From Candidatus Pelagibacterales bacterium (GTDB lineage Bacteria > Pseudomonadota > Alphaproteobacteria > Pelagibacterales > AG-422-B15), in contig JADHQX010000081.1 of NCBI GenBank assembly GCA_016777745.1, forward strand, positions 1 through 6,357: a DNA stretch of 6,357 bases. Direction: 5' to 3'. The notes under the pieces were generated by a model. It ran no database searches, was not told where the DNA came from, and saw nothing but the letters and a program-made list of their open reading frames with translations. Positions 1-6,357 of this stretch are shown here, piece after piece (the first letter of the stretch is position 1; the number at the start of each line of letters is the position of its first letter). Both the position numbers and the translations under genes were made by a program.

Positions 1-1
1 A

Positions 2-346
2 CTAAATATAAAAAATAATAACTTTAAGGAGTATGATAATTTTGATAAAAACACTTTTAGTATATTTGATGATATTAAAAATAAAGATTATTTGAATATA
101 GTTAACAAAATTGCTGATACTATCATTGTAATATTAATAATTCTTTTTTTTTATTTCAACAATATAAAGCTTTATAAATTTAATTTTTATAATTTAACTT
201 TTTTTTTAGTTATTTCATTTTCATTATTGATTTTAAATCAAGTCATAAAAAATTTGGAAATTAATTATATTTTGAATATGTTAATAATTTTTTCAATTTT
301 AATCATTTCTTTAATTTATTTTTATTTAGGTAAAAAAAATGTATAA
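2..346 (+). CDS. lptF: LptF C-terminal fragment (LPS export ABC transporter permease), 5' truncated by window edge
   Basis: This reading frame is open from base 2 to a TAA at 344-346 and gives 114 residues, so the gene begins before the window. A TTG at base 92 could be taken as a start, but the frame continues upstream with a plausible soluble stretch (KEYDNF around fragment residues 9-14), so a 5'-partial gene is preferred. The rest forms three hydrophobic helices at about fragment residues 37-55, 62-80 and 88-108, which matches transmembrane segments 4-6 of the YjgP/YjgQ permease fold. LptF pairs with LptG in the inner membrane and, with the ATPase LptB, pulls LPS out of the membrane toward the periplasmic bridge. 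Sequence motifs in this piece are weak. The assignment rests on topology and on its position directly before lptG, as in other alphaproteobacteria. The stop overlaps the lptG start by 8 bases. Confidence 0.72.
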   Translation, partial: LNIKNNNFKEYDNFDKNTFSIFDDIKNKDYLNIVNKIADTIIVILIILFFYFNNIKLYKFNFYNLTFFLVISFSLLILNQVIKNLEINYILNMLIIFSILIISLIYFYLGKKNV

Positions 347-1418
347 AATTAAAACCTATTTGTTAAATACTTCAATTAAATATATTTTAATAAATCAGAT
401 TTTAATTTTAATTTTTATCATTTTTATTAATTTAATTGAGTTATCAAGAGTTATCGAAAGAGAAAATCAAAGTTTATTAAATTATATATATTTAAGTTTT
501 TTAAAAATCCCATCAATAGTGAATGAAACTAGTTCATTTGTTATAATTATTTCTACAGCTTTTTTATTTAGGTATTTAATTAAAAACAATGAGTTAATTG
601 CAATGAGAAATATTGGTTTTTCAATTTTTGATATATTTCAACCTATTAGTATTGGAGTTTTTTTATATGGCTTATTTATTTTAATAATGGTTAATCCAAT
701 CGCGGCTATATCTGAAATTAAATATGATAAATATTTAAATAATCAAAATGAAAATATGTATTCTATAAAATTTTCAGAAAATAATTTATGGATAAAAAAT
801 AAAAATTCTAAAAATGGGATTTATTATATAAATATAAAAAATTTTGATATACAAGAAATGATTGCTAGAGATATTGAAATTCTATCAATACAAAAAGATA
901 AAAGAATTTTTTTTCAATCAGATTATGGGATAATTAAAAATAAAAGCTTTGTACTTAATAATGCAAATTTATTTGATATTTTGAAAGATAATTATTCTAA
1001 TCATAAAGAATATATATTAGATTTAAATTTTTCAAAAGAAAGCATTCTAAGTTCAAATATAAATTATAAAAATATACCATATTATAATTATTTAAATCAC
1101 ATAAAGACTATGAAAAAATTTAATCTCTACTCCTCAGCCGTTGGGTTATTTTATTTGTCAGAAATATTAAAACCAATATTTATGATTTTATTAGCTTTTG
1201 TTGTAATGAGTTTTTCTGCTAAATATAAGAGAAATGAAAGTTTTTTTAAAATTTTGTTTTATGCTGTCTTAATAGGATTTTCCTTTTATGTCTTAAGAGA
1301 GTTAATTAACAAATTTACAATAACCTTTAACGTTAATTTTTTATTTTCATATTTTATAATTTTTATTATACCTTTCTTTGTTGGTATTTATAAAACTATA
1401 CAGATAGAAAATGATTAA
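339..1418 (+). CDS. lptG: LptG, LPS export ABC transporter permease (YjgP/YjgQ family)
   Basis: The 359-residue product has the expected length and layout of LptG. Transmembrane helices lie at about residues 15-35, 62-82 and 100-122. A polar beta-rich periplasmic domain follows (about 125-260, with LWIKN at 150-154, the place of the family's W-x-R/K segment), then helices at about 272-296, 303-325 and 334-355. ELIAMRNIGFS (residues 85-95), between helices 2 and 3, matches the cytoplasmic coupling motif (E-L-x-A-hydrophobic-x-x-x-G-x-S) that contacts LptB. With LptF and LptB it extracts LPS from the inner membrane. The ATG at 339 is preceded by a weak AGG at 328-330 with 8 bases between. It lies inside the last codons of lptF, so translational coupling is likely. 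It overlaps lptD by 8 bases at its 3' end. Confidence 0.92.
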   Translation: MYKIKTYLLNTSIKYILINQILILIFIIFINLIELSRVIERENQSLLNYIYLSFLKIPSIVNETSSFVIIISTAFLFRYLIKNNELIAMRNIGFSIFDIFQPISIGVFLYGLFILIMVNPIAAISEIKYDKYLNNQNENMYSIKFSENNLWIKNKNSKNGIYYINIKNFDIQEMIARDIEILSIQKDKRIFFQSDYGIIKNKSFVLNNANLFDILKDNYSNHKEYILDLNFSKESILSSNINYKNIPYYNYLNHIKTMKKFNLYSSAVGLFYLSEILKPIFMILLAFVVMSFSAKYKRNESFFKILFYAVLIGFSFYVLRELINKFTITFNVNFLFSYFIIFIIPFFVGIYKTIQIEND

Positions 1419-3654
1419 TATGTTCTTTAAAAAAAACTTCTTACGCATATCAATAATGCTATTTTTTTTACTTTTAACCTACCAACAAAATGCTACTGAA
1501 ATATTAATTTATGCAGATAAAATATCTTATGACCAACAAAACAATATAGTAGCTAAAGGGAAAGCTAAAATTTTATATGAAAATAACATTATATCTTCAG
1601 ATTTAATTATTTACTCTCAAACAACAGGGAATATCTCTCTTCCAATTGAATTTAGCCTAAAAGATCATAGAAATAATTACTATTATGGATCTAGTGGATT
1701 TTTTGAATCTAATTTTAAATTAGCAGAAATTAATGACGTTAAAGTTTTGCTAGAAGATGGGTCAAGAATTGTTGGTAAGCAAATAAAAAGAGATCATAAT
1801 ATAGATGTAATATCTAAAGGAGTATATTCACCATGCAACAGTAAAATAAAAATAGCAAATTTTTTATGCCCAATTTGGCAAATGGAAAGCGAAAAAATGC
1901 TGCATGATTATAGCTCACTATTTCTTTACCAAAAGCACTCAAAAATGAGAGTTTTTAATTTACCAGTATTTTATACACCATATTTATTAGCACCCTCTCC
2001 CTTAAGAAAAGAAAGAAAAAGTGGGTTTTTAACACCATCTATAAACTTAAATTTTTTTGATACAAAAATATCTCAATCAACTTCTTTCCCATATTATTTT
2101 AATTTAAGTCAAGATAAAGAATTAACTTTTACACCTATAATAAACTATGGTGGAGGAACTGACTCTTCTCAAAGATTTAAATTCGATTATAATCAAATAT
2201 TATCAGGTGGAAATTTGCAAACAAATTTAACGTTTGATACTACTTTTGAAAATCAAAATTCTGAAAAATGGTTAAAAGAAGGTAGTTTAATTAACATATA
2301 TAATCAAAATATTAATGAAAAATTTAATCTTAAATTTACTTCAGCTTTAGAGACATCTAAAAATTATATTCAAAAAGTAAGTCCTAATAATAATTTAAGT
2401 TACTCAAGCTCACTTCATACTTCACTTGATATTCATGGTTACAATTTAAATAAAATTGATGATGAATTAAAAATAAACATAACTAATTATCAGAGTAATC
2501 AAGATGGAGAAGATAATAAAACTTTACCAACGATCTTACCATATGTAAATTTTTATTCAGGCGAAGAAAAAATAAACGGATATAAATATAGTAATAATTT
2601 AGAATTTTATAATATTATGAGGGATACTCCTACAGAAATTCATGCTAAAAGCCAAAATAAAGTATCATCTCTCATTAATATTAATAATGAAAAAATTATG
2701 TATAATAGCAAAATAAATTTTGAAACAAACATCTATAACCAATTTTTTAAAACTGTAGATAAAAAGATTGAAAATAAATATGTAGTTAGTGAATATTTTA
2801 GAAGTTTTCCAATATTTGGAATTACTGCAGAAACTCCATTTAAAATAATTAATTCAAAAAATAATTTTATATATACACCTAAATTAAAACTAGTTATTTC
2901 ACCTGGAATTTCAAATAGCAATAAACTATCAAATGAAGACTCTTCAATAAACTCTTACACTATAGAAAATAATTCAAACTTAAATAGATATTCAGGAACA
3001 GATAAATTAGATAATTCTAAAAGACTTGATTTAAGTTTTAATATTAAGAATGATATTATAAATGGAACTCTTTTATCGGCTTATGAATTTACAGATAATA
3101 GTAATTATCATTACTCTCAAGGTAATGAAAAAAAGCTAAGTGATTTTTTAGGTAATTTAAGTTTAAATAAAGAAAAATACTCAGCTTCTTATAATTTTAG
3201 ATTTGATCCACATAATAATTTTATGAAAAGTCAAAATACAAACTTTTCATATGAAAATAAAATAGGTAATTACAAATTAAGTTATTTGGATGAAAAAAAT
3301 AAATCTGGAGATGTTATTACATCTGATAAAGAAACTTTAAATTATGAATTTGTATCTAAAAAATTATTTAAATATTCTAAAATTTCATACATTGGCTTAT
3401 ATGATTTAAAAAAATCTATAAACACAGAAAGTGGTGTTTCATATAGTTATTATGATGAATGTTTTGGTGTAAATATAGATTTTAAACGAAACTCTTATAG
3501 TGAGGAAAATCTAAAACCTCAAGATATAATAACTATTATGTTTGCATTTAAAAATCTTGGATCATACAAATCAACAAATCTTGCTGTATCAGAAGACGAT
3601 AAAGAAGATATTGAATGGGAGAGCATAAGTATTAATAATGAATTATTTAATTAG
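1411..3654 (+). CDS. lptD: LptD (OstA/Imp), outer-membrane LPS assembly barrel
   Basis: The 747-residue product is close to the usual LptD length (784 in E. coli). A signal peptide is visible: basic KKNFLR, a hydrophobic core at about residues 13-24, and a likely cleavage near QQNA (25-28). Residues 30-130 form the OstA/LptA-like jellyroll (EILIYADKISYD, then repeated short strands). The hallmark junction follows: YSPC with Cys142, FLCPIW with Cys153, HDY at 165-167, then PVFYTPYLL and KSGFLTPS (203-210), which opens the beta-barrel. The rest is barrel strands rich in Asn, Ser, Lys and Tyr. Near the end DEC (Cys684) is followed by a strand like the family's final region (IITIMFAFKNLG), then an acidic tail. 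With lipoprotein LptE it inserts LPS into the outer leaflet. ATG 1411 gives MINMFF; ATG 1420 is an equally plausible start and leaves the signal peptide intact. It overlaps lptG by 8 bases and surA by 17. Confidence 0.96.
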   Translation: MINMFFKKNFLRISIMLFFLLLTYQQNATEILIYADKISYDQQNNIVAKGKAKILYENNIISSDLIIYSQTTGNISLPIEFSLKDHRNNYYYGSSGFFESNFKLAEINDVKVLLEDGSRIVGKQIKRDHNIDVISKGVYSPCNSKIKIANFLCPIWQMESEKMLHDYSSLFLYQKHSKMRVFNLPVFYTPYLLAPSPLRKERKSGFLTPSINLNFFDTKISQSTSFPYYFNLSQDKELTFTPIINYGGGTDSSQRFKFDYNQILSGGNLQTNLTFDTTFENQNSEKWLKEGSLINIYNQNINEKFNLKFTSALETSKNYIQKVSPNNNLSYSSSLHTSLDIHGYNLNKIDDELKINITNYQSNQDGEDNKTLPTILPYVNFYSGEEKINGYKYSNNLEFYNIMRDTPTEIHAKSQNKVSSLININNEKIMYNSKINFETNIYNQFFKTVDKKIENKYVVSEYFRSFPIFGITAETPFKIINSKNNFIYTPKLKLVISPGISNSNKLSNEDSSINSYTIENNSNLNRYSGTDKLDNSKRLDLSFNIKNDIINGTLLSAYEFTDNSNYHYSQGNEKKLSDFLGNLSLNKEKYSASYNFRFDPHNNFMKSQNTNFSYENKIGNYKLSYLDEKNKSGDVITSDKETLNYEFVSKKLFKYSKISYIGLYDLKKSINTESGVSYSYYDECFGVNIDFKRNSYSEENLKPQDIITIMFAFKNLGSYKSTNLAVSEDDKEDIEWESISINNELFN

Positions 3655-4720
3655 TTTAATTACTTTTTTATTAGTTAATTTCAATTTGCACGCAAATGAA
3701 TTTAAAACAAATGAAATATTATTTAAAATAGAAAATAAAGTTTTTACAAATATAGATTTAGAAATAAGAACAGAATATATATCATCTTCAAATAAATTAA
3801 ATATAACTAAACTGACCAAATCAGAAAAAAAAGAAATTTTAAATGACTACATATCTGCATTAATATTTTACGAATATTATGTTGTAAATAATATAAACTA
3901 TAAAAATATAATCGAAGAGGTTGATTTATTATATAAAAATAATTTTAATGATGTTAAAAAATTAAATGATGAAGAAGTAAAAAATTTTAAATTTAATATA
4001 TACATAGACTTAATTAGAAAAAAAATAATTGAGGAAAGATTAAATTTCAACAAGGAAAGCTTATTTAATGAAGTTGGGAGTATTGATTTATTATATAATT
4101 ATAATTTACGAAATATAATAATAAAAGAAAATTTATTAGATATAAAAATAATTAAAAATATTAGTGAAAGAGATAATTTTAACGAACTAAAAAAATTTTT
4201 AACAGAAAATAGAATTGATTTTTTTTATAAAGAAGAAAATATAGACGATAATAGCATAATATCTAATAAAATTAGATATATTATTGACGAAGATATTCCA
4301 ATTTATTTGGAAATTAAAAATGGATATATCAATTTAATATCAATTATTAAAAACTTAGAGAGTTACGAAGGAATTTTTGTAGAATTAATAAACTTTATAA
4401 CAGACACCCCTTTGAAAAAAAAAGATATACAATGCAATAAAATTAGAGATATTATTGATATTAACAAAACTGTTTTTAAAGAATATGAATATTCAAAATT
4501 GAATAATAATATTAAAAATAATTTAAAATCAATAAATGACTACATTATTATAGATGATAATGATAATTATAATTATATTATCTTATGCAACATGACTTAT
4601 GATGAAAATCTTTTAAAAGATATTAATTTTAATAAAAATATAAACTCATTGGTAAATAAAATACAAAAAAATTTTTTGAAAACTTATAAAAATGAATTCA
4701 AATTTATCCAAATTAAATAA
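3638..4720 (+). CDS. surA: SurA-type periplasmic chaperone with degenerate parvulin-like regions
   Basis: The 360-residue product starts with a hydrophobic signal peptide (residues 1-19, likely cleavage after LHA). The SurA N-terminal chaperone domain follows: ILFKIENKVFTNIDLEIR (27-44) corresponds to the family's pattern of a short beta-strand, V-N-x-x-hydrophobic-T-x-x-D and Arg. Lys/Glu-rich helices then run to about residue 145. YNYNLRNIII (153-162) matches the start of the first parvulin domain in alphaproteobacterial SurA, and FVELINFIT (248-256) the start of a second. YIILC (313-317) and the helix ending YKNEFKFIQIK match the family's C-terminal end. No GG-D-L-G-W-type parvulin signature is visible, so isomerase activity is doubtful and a holdase/chaperone role is more likely. 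Its clients would be outer-membrane barrels such as LptD, encoded just upstream. The ATG at 3638 is forced by an in-frame TAA at 3626-3628. A GGAG at 3618-3621 is 16 bases away, too far for a normal ribosome binding site. The gene overlaps lptD by 17 bases and pdxA by 29. Confidence 0.8.
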   Translation: MNYLISLITFLLVNFNLHANEFKTNEILFKIENKVFTNIDLEIRTEYISSSNKLNITKLTKSEKKEILNDYISALIFYEYYVVNNINYKNIIEEVDLLYKNNFNDVKKLNDEEVKNFKFNIYIDLIRKKIIEERLNFNKESLFNEVGSIDLLYNYNLRNIIIKENLLDIKIIKNISERDNFNELKKFLTENRIDFFYKEENIDDNSIISNKIRYIIDEDIPIYLEIKNGYINLISIIKNLESYEGIFVELINFITDTPLKKKDIQCNKIRDIIDINKTVFKEYEYSKLNNNIKNNLKSINDYIIIDDNDNYNYIILCNMTYDENLLKDINFNKNINSLVNKIQKNFLKTYKNEFKFIQIK

Positions 4721-5681
4721 AAAATTAATCTGCGTCACTATAGGTGACATAAAAGGGATTGGTATACACTTACTTTTAAAAGAGTTTAAAAAAGAAAAAA
4801 TAAATAATTTCGTCTTATTAACAAATATAAATATTTTTAATAAATATATAAAATTTCCTAAAAATAGAATTAAAATTTTGAATGAAGGAAATTTTAGTAA
4901 TTATAATAAAAAAAAACTAAATATTTTAAGTTTTAAAACACAAAATATGGACACCAATACAATGGATTCATTAAATAAATCTTACGAACTAACCAAAAAA
5001 AAGAAATTTATAGGGATATTAACTCTGCCTTTAAATAAATATAAAATTAAAAGATCTATTGATAAAAGTTTTATTGATCAAACATCTTTTTTTTCAAACA
5101 AAGAAAATGAAAAATACAGTAATATGGTTTTTTATCATAAAAAAAAATTTTTTATACCTCTAACCATCCATATAGAGATTAAAAAGGTATATAAATCATT
5201 TCAAAATAAGATTTTGATGAGCAAAAAAATTGAAAATTTATATTATACTCTGGTAAATGATTTTAAAATAACAAAACCAAAAATGATTCTTGCTGGAATT
5301 AATCCTCATGCAGGAGAAAACAAAACTATATCTAAAGACGATAATAAATATTTATTACCAATTATTAATCTATTAAAAAAAAGAGGATTATTTATTGATG
5401 GCCCTGTTTCTGGTGATGGAATGATCAATAACCAAAATTTAAATTACTACGATGCCTTTATTTTTACATATCATGATCAAGCATTAATACCCTTTAAAAT
5501 TTTATCTAATTATCAAGGAGTAAATTTTACATCAAATTTAGATATTATTAGAGTCTCCCCTAGTCATGGAACTGCAGAAAATTTAATTGGATCAAGAAAA
5601 GTAATATCAAATGGTATTATTAATTGCTTTAACTTAATAAAAAAAATAAATAGAAATAGAAATAAAATTGATAGTAGCTAA
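4692..5681 (+). CDS. pdxA: PdxA, 4-hydroxythreonine-4-phosphate dehydrogenase (divergent)
   Basis: PdxA oxidises 4-phosphohydroxy-L-threonine with NAD(P), giving the unstable amino-ketone that PdxJ condenses with deoxyxylulose phosphate in the DXP-dependent vitamin B6 pathway. It is a soluble cytoplasmic homodimer. The 329-residue length matches E. coli. By hand alignment the metal-binding histidines of E. coli PdxA (166, 211, 266) are kept as His160 (LTIHIEI), His206 (INPHAGE) and His261 (TYHDQALIPFK). Asp242, Asp262, Lys269, Asn278 and Arg287 also fall at the spacing of E. coli 247, 267, 274, 283 and 292. SPSHGTAENLIG (289-300) is the C-terminal signature. Departures: the N-terminal GDPAGIG-type motif reads GDIKGIG (18-24), GHTEFF reads DQTSFF so E. 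coli His136 becomes Gln130, and ADT in the GP-L-x-ADT segment reads GDG (241-243). The ATG at 4692 is the only usable start before the first motif, and it overlaps surA by 29 bases with no clear Shine-Dalgarno. Confidence 0.92.
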   Translation: MNSNLSKLNKKLICVTIGDIKGIGIHLLLKEFKKEKINNFVLLTNINIFNKYIKFPKNRIKILNEGNFSNYNKKKLNILSFKTQNMDTNTMDSLNKSYELTKKKKFIGILTLPLNKYKIKRSIDKSFIDQTSFFSNKENEKYSNMVFYHKKKFFIPLTIHIEIKKVYKSFQNKILMSKKIENLYYTLVNDFKITKPKMILAGINPHAGENKTISKDDNKYLLPIINLLKKRGLFIDGPVSGDGMINNQNLNYYDAFIFTYHDQALIPFKILSNYQGVNFTSNLDIIRVSPSHGTAENLIGSRKVISNGIINCFNLIKKINRNRNKIDSS

Positions 5682-6357
5682 AAAATCTTTAGGTCAAAAT
5701 TTTTTAATTGATAAAAATACTGTTAATAAAATAATAAGCAGTATCAAAATTGAAAACAATAATATTGTTGAAATTGGTCCTGGGCTTGGTGCATTAACTG
5801 AAAAAATATTAGATCAAAATCCAAATAAATTAATTATTATTGAAAAAGATTTCAATCTATACAAAAAACTATTAAAAAAATTTGATAAAAAAAAAATAAC
5901 AATTATCAATGATGATGCCTTGCTATATGATTTTTCAAAATTAAAAGATTTTAAGTTAATCTCAAACCTCCCTTATAATATAAGCTCAAAATTTCTTTTA
6001 AAAATTATAAAACTTAATAGTAATTTTACAGATTTAGTCTGCATGATTCAAAGTGAACTAGCTGATAAGTTAGATTATAAAATTGGAAAAATGAACAAAT
6101 ATAAATTCATTTCTGAATATTGTGGAAGACTCAAAATATTATTTAAGGTATCCCCAAATGTTTTTTATCCCAAACCTAAGGTCTATTCAAAAGTTGTTAA
6201 ATTTGAATTAATTAAACAAAATATTCACTCACAGAATTTAGATTATTTTCTTAATACTTTTTTTATTAACAGACGAAAAAAAATAAAATCAAATAAAAAT
6301 ATTAAAATTTTAATTGACGAAAAGATAGCAAATAAAAGATATGAAGATTTAACATAT
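5668..6357 (+). CDS. rsmA: RsmA/KsgA, 16S rRNA dimethyladenosine transferase, TTG start, 3' truncated by window edge
   Basis: RsmA uses S-adenosylmethionine to dimethylate two adjacent adenosines in the 3' terminal hairpin of 16S rRNA (A1518 and A1519 in E. coli numbering) late in 30S assembly. The frame is open to the last base and gives 230 codons. The family is about 260-275 residues, so only a few dozen are missing. Motifs in order, counting the TTG as residue 1: KKSLGQNFLID (5-15), the SAM-binding EIGPGLGALT (35-44), acidic IEKD (58-61), DDALLYDF (82-89), and the catalytic NLPY (100-103). A MIQSELADKL segment comes next, then FYPKPKVYSKVVKF, the RsmA substrate-domain signature, and the NRRKK patch. 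TTG 5668-5670 is the start because the frame has a TAA at 5647-5649 and no ATG or GTG lies between that stop and the first motif. It overlaps pdxA by 14 bases and has no Shine-Dalgarno. The YGRLS segment typical of the family reads YKFIS here. Confidence 0.93.
   Translation, partial: MIVAKKSLGQNFLIDKNTVNKIISSIKIENNNIVEIGPGLGALTEKILDQNPNKLIIIEKDFNLYKKLLKKFDKKKITIINDDALLYDFSKLKDFKLISNLPYNISSKFLLKIIKLNSNFTDLVCMIQSELADKLDYKIGKMNKYKFISEYCGRLKILFKVSPNVFYPKPKVYSKVVKFELIKQNIHSQNLDYFLNTFFINRRKKIKSNKNIKILIDEKIANKRYEDLTY

Noticed and set aside
26..95. A strong AAGGAG (26-31) just before an ATG at 33, opening a 20-codon frame
   Set aside because: Only one base separates the AAGGAG from the ATG, the frame stops at 93-95, and the same bases read as a sensible LptF segment (FKEYDNF) in the continuous frame. 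It looks like a coincidence of the Lys-Glu codons.
92..346. A separate small membrane protein starting at TTG 92
   Set aside because: The frame is open upstream to the window edge, and position plus three-helix topology fit the C-terminus of LptF immediately before lptG, so this is a truncated larger gene.
2733..2921. A 62-codon open frame on the minus strand inside lptD
   Set aside because: It lies wholly antisense to well-supported lptD coding sequence, has no ribosome binding site or recognisable domain, and is the kind of chance frame expected opposite an AT-rich gene.
4545..4585. Repetitive GATAAT/AATTAT stretch that could be read as a promoter -10 box or a hairpin
   Set aside because: It lies inside surA, encodes the Asp/Asn/Tyr run before YIILC, and has no matching -35 box at a sensible distance. 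TATAAT-like strings are frequent everywhere at this base composition.
5139..5153. A-run followed by T-run resembling an intrinsic terminator
   Set aside because: It sits in the middle of pdxA coding sequence and has no G+C-rich stem, so it is a low-complexity Lys-Lys-Phe-Phe coding stretch.

Overview
The window is one gene-dense stretch from a very A+T-rich (roughly 80% by eye) Gram-negative bacterium. The gene order lptF-lptG-lptD-surA-pdxA-rsmA, all on the + strand, is a layout known from many Alphaproteobacteria. In Enterobacteria the lptD-surA-pdxA-rsmA part is kept but lptFG lie elsewhere. The LptD sequence (paired cysteines before a CPIW motif, a single DEC near the C-terminus) also looks alphaproteobacterial. 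Together with the base composition and the absence of intergenic space, this suggests a streamlined or host-associated alphaproteobacterium, for example a SAR11-like marine lineage or an endosymbiont. The sequence alone does not decide which. The standard code fits: TGG encodes Trp and no in-frame TGA is needed.

Layout: (1) bases 2-346, the C-terminal end of LptF, cut by the window start; (2) 339-1418, LptG; (3) 1411-3654, LptD; (4) 3638-4720, a SurA-type periplasmic chaperone; (5) 4692-5681, PdxA; (6) 5668-6357, RsmA/KsgA, starting at TTG and cut by the window end. Every gene overlaps the next, by 8, 8, 17, 29 and 14 bases, so there is no intergenic DNA. I saw no internal promoter, terminator, tRNA, rRNA, CRISPR array or mobile element. 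The whole window reads as the inside of one operon whose promoter lies upstream.

How the genes work together: LptF and LptG form the inner-membrane pair of the LPS-extracting ABC transporter (with LptB, not in this window). LptD is the outer-membrane barrel that delivers LPS to the surface. SurA is the periplasmic chaperone on which LptD-type barrels depend in well-studied bacteria. PdxA (vitamin B6 synthesis) and RsmA (16S rRNA dimethylation) are unrelated housekeeping enzymes that travel with this cluster.

I found no undescribed system. Points worth a second look are the divergent PdxA (Gln where E. coli has His136, and an altered glycine-rich N-terminus), the SurA homologue whose parvulin-like regions lack recognisable catalytic signatures, the three-cysteine LptD with an acidic C-terminal tail, and the forced TTG start of rsmA inside pdxA.
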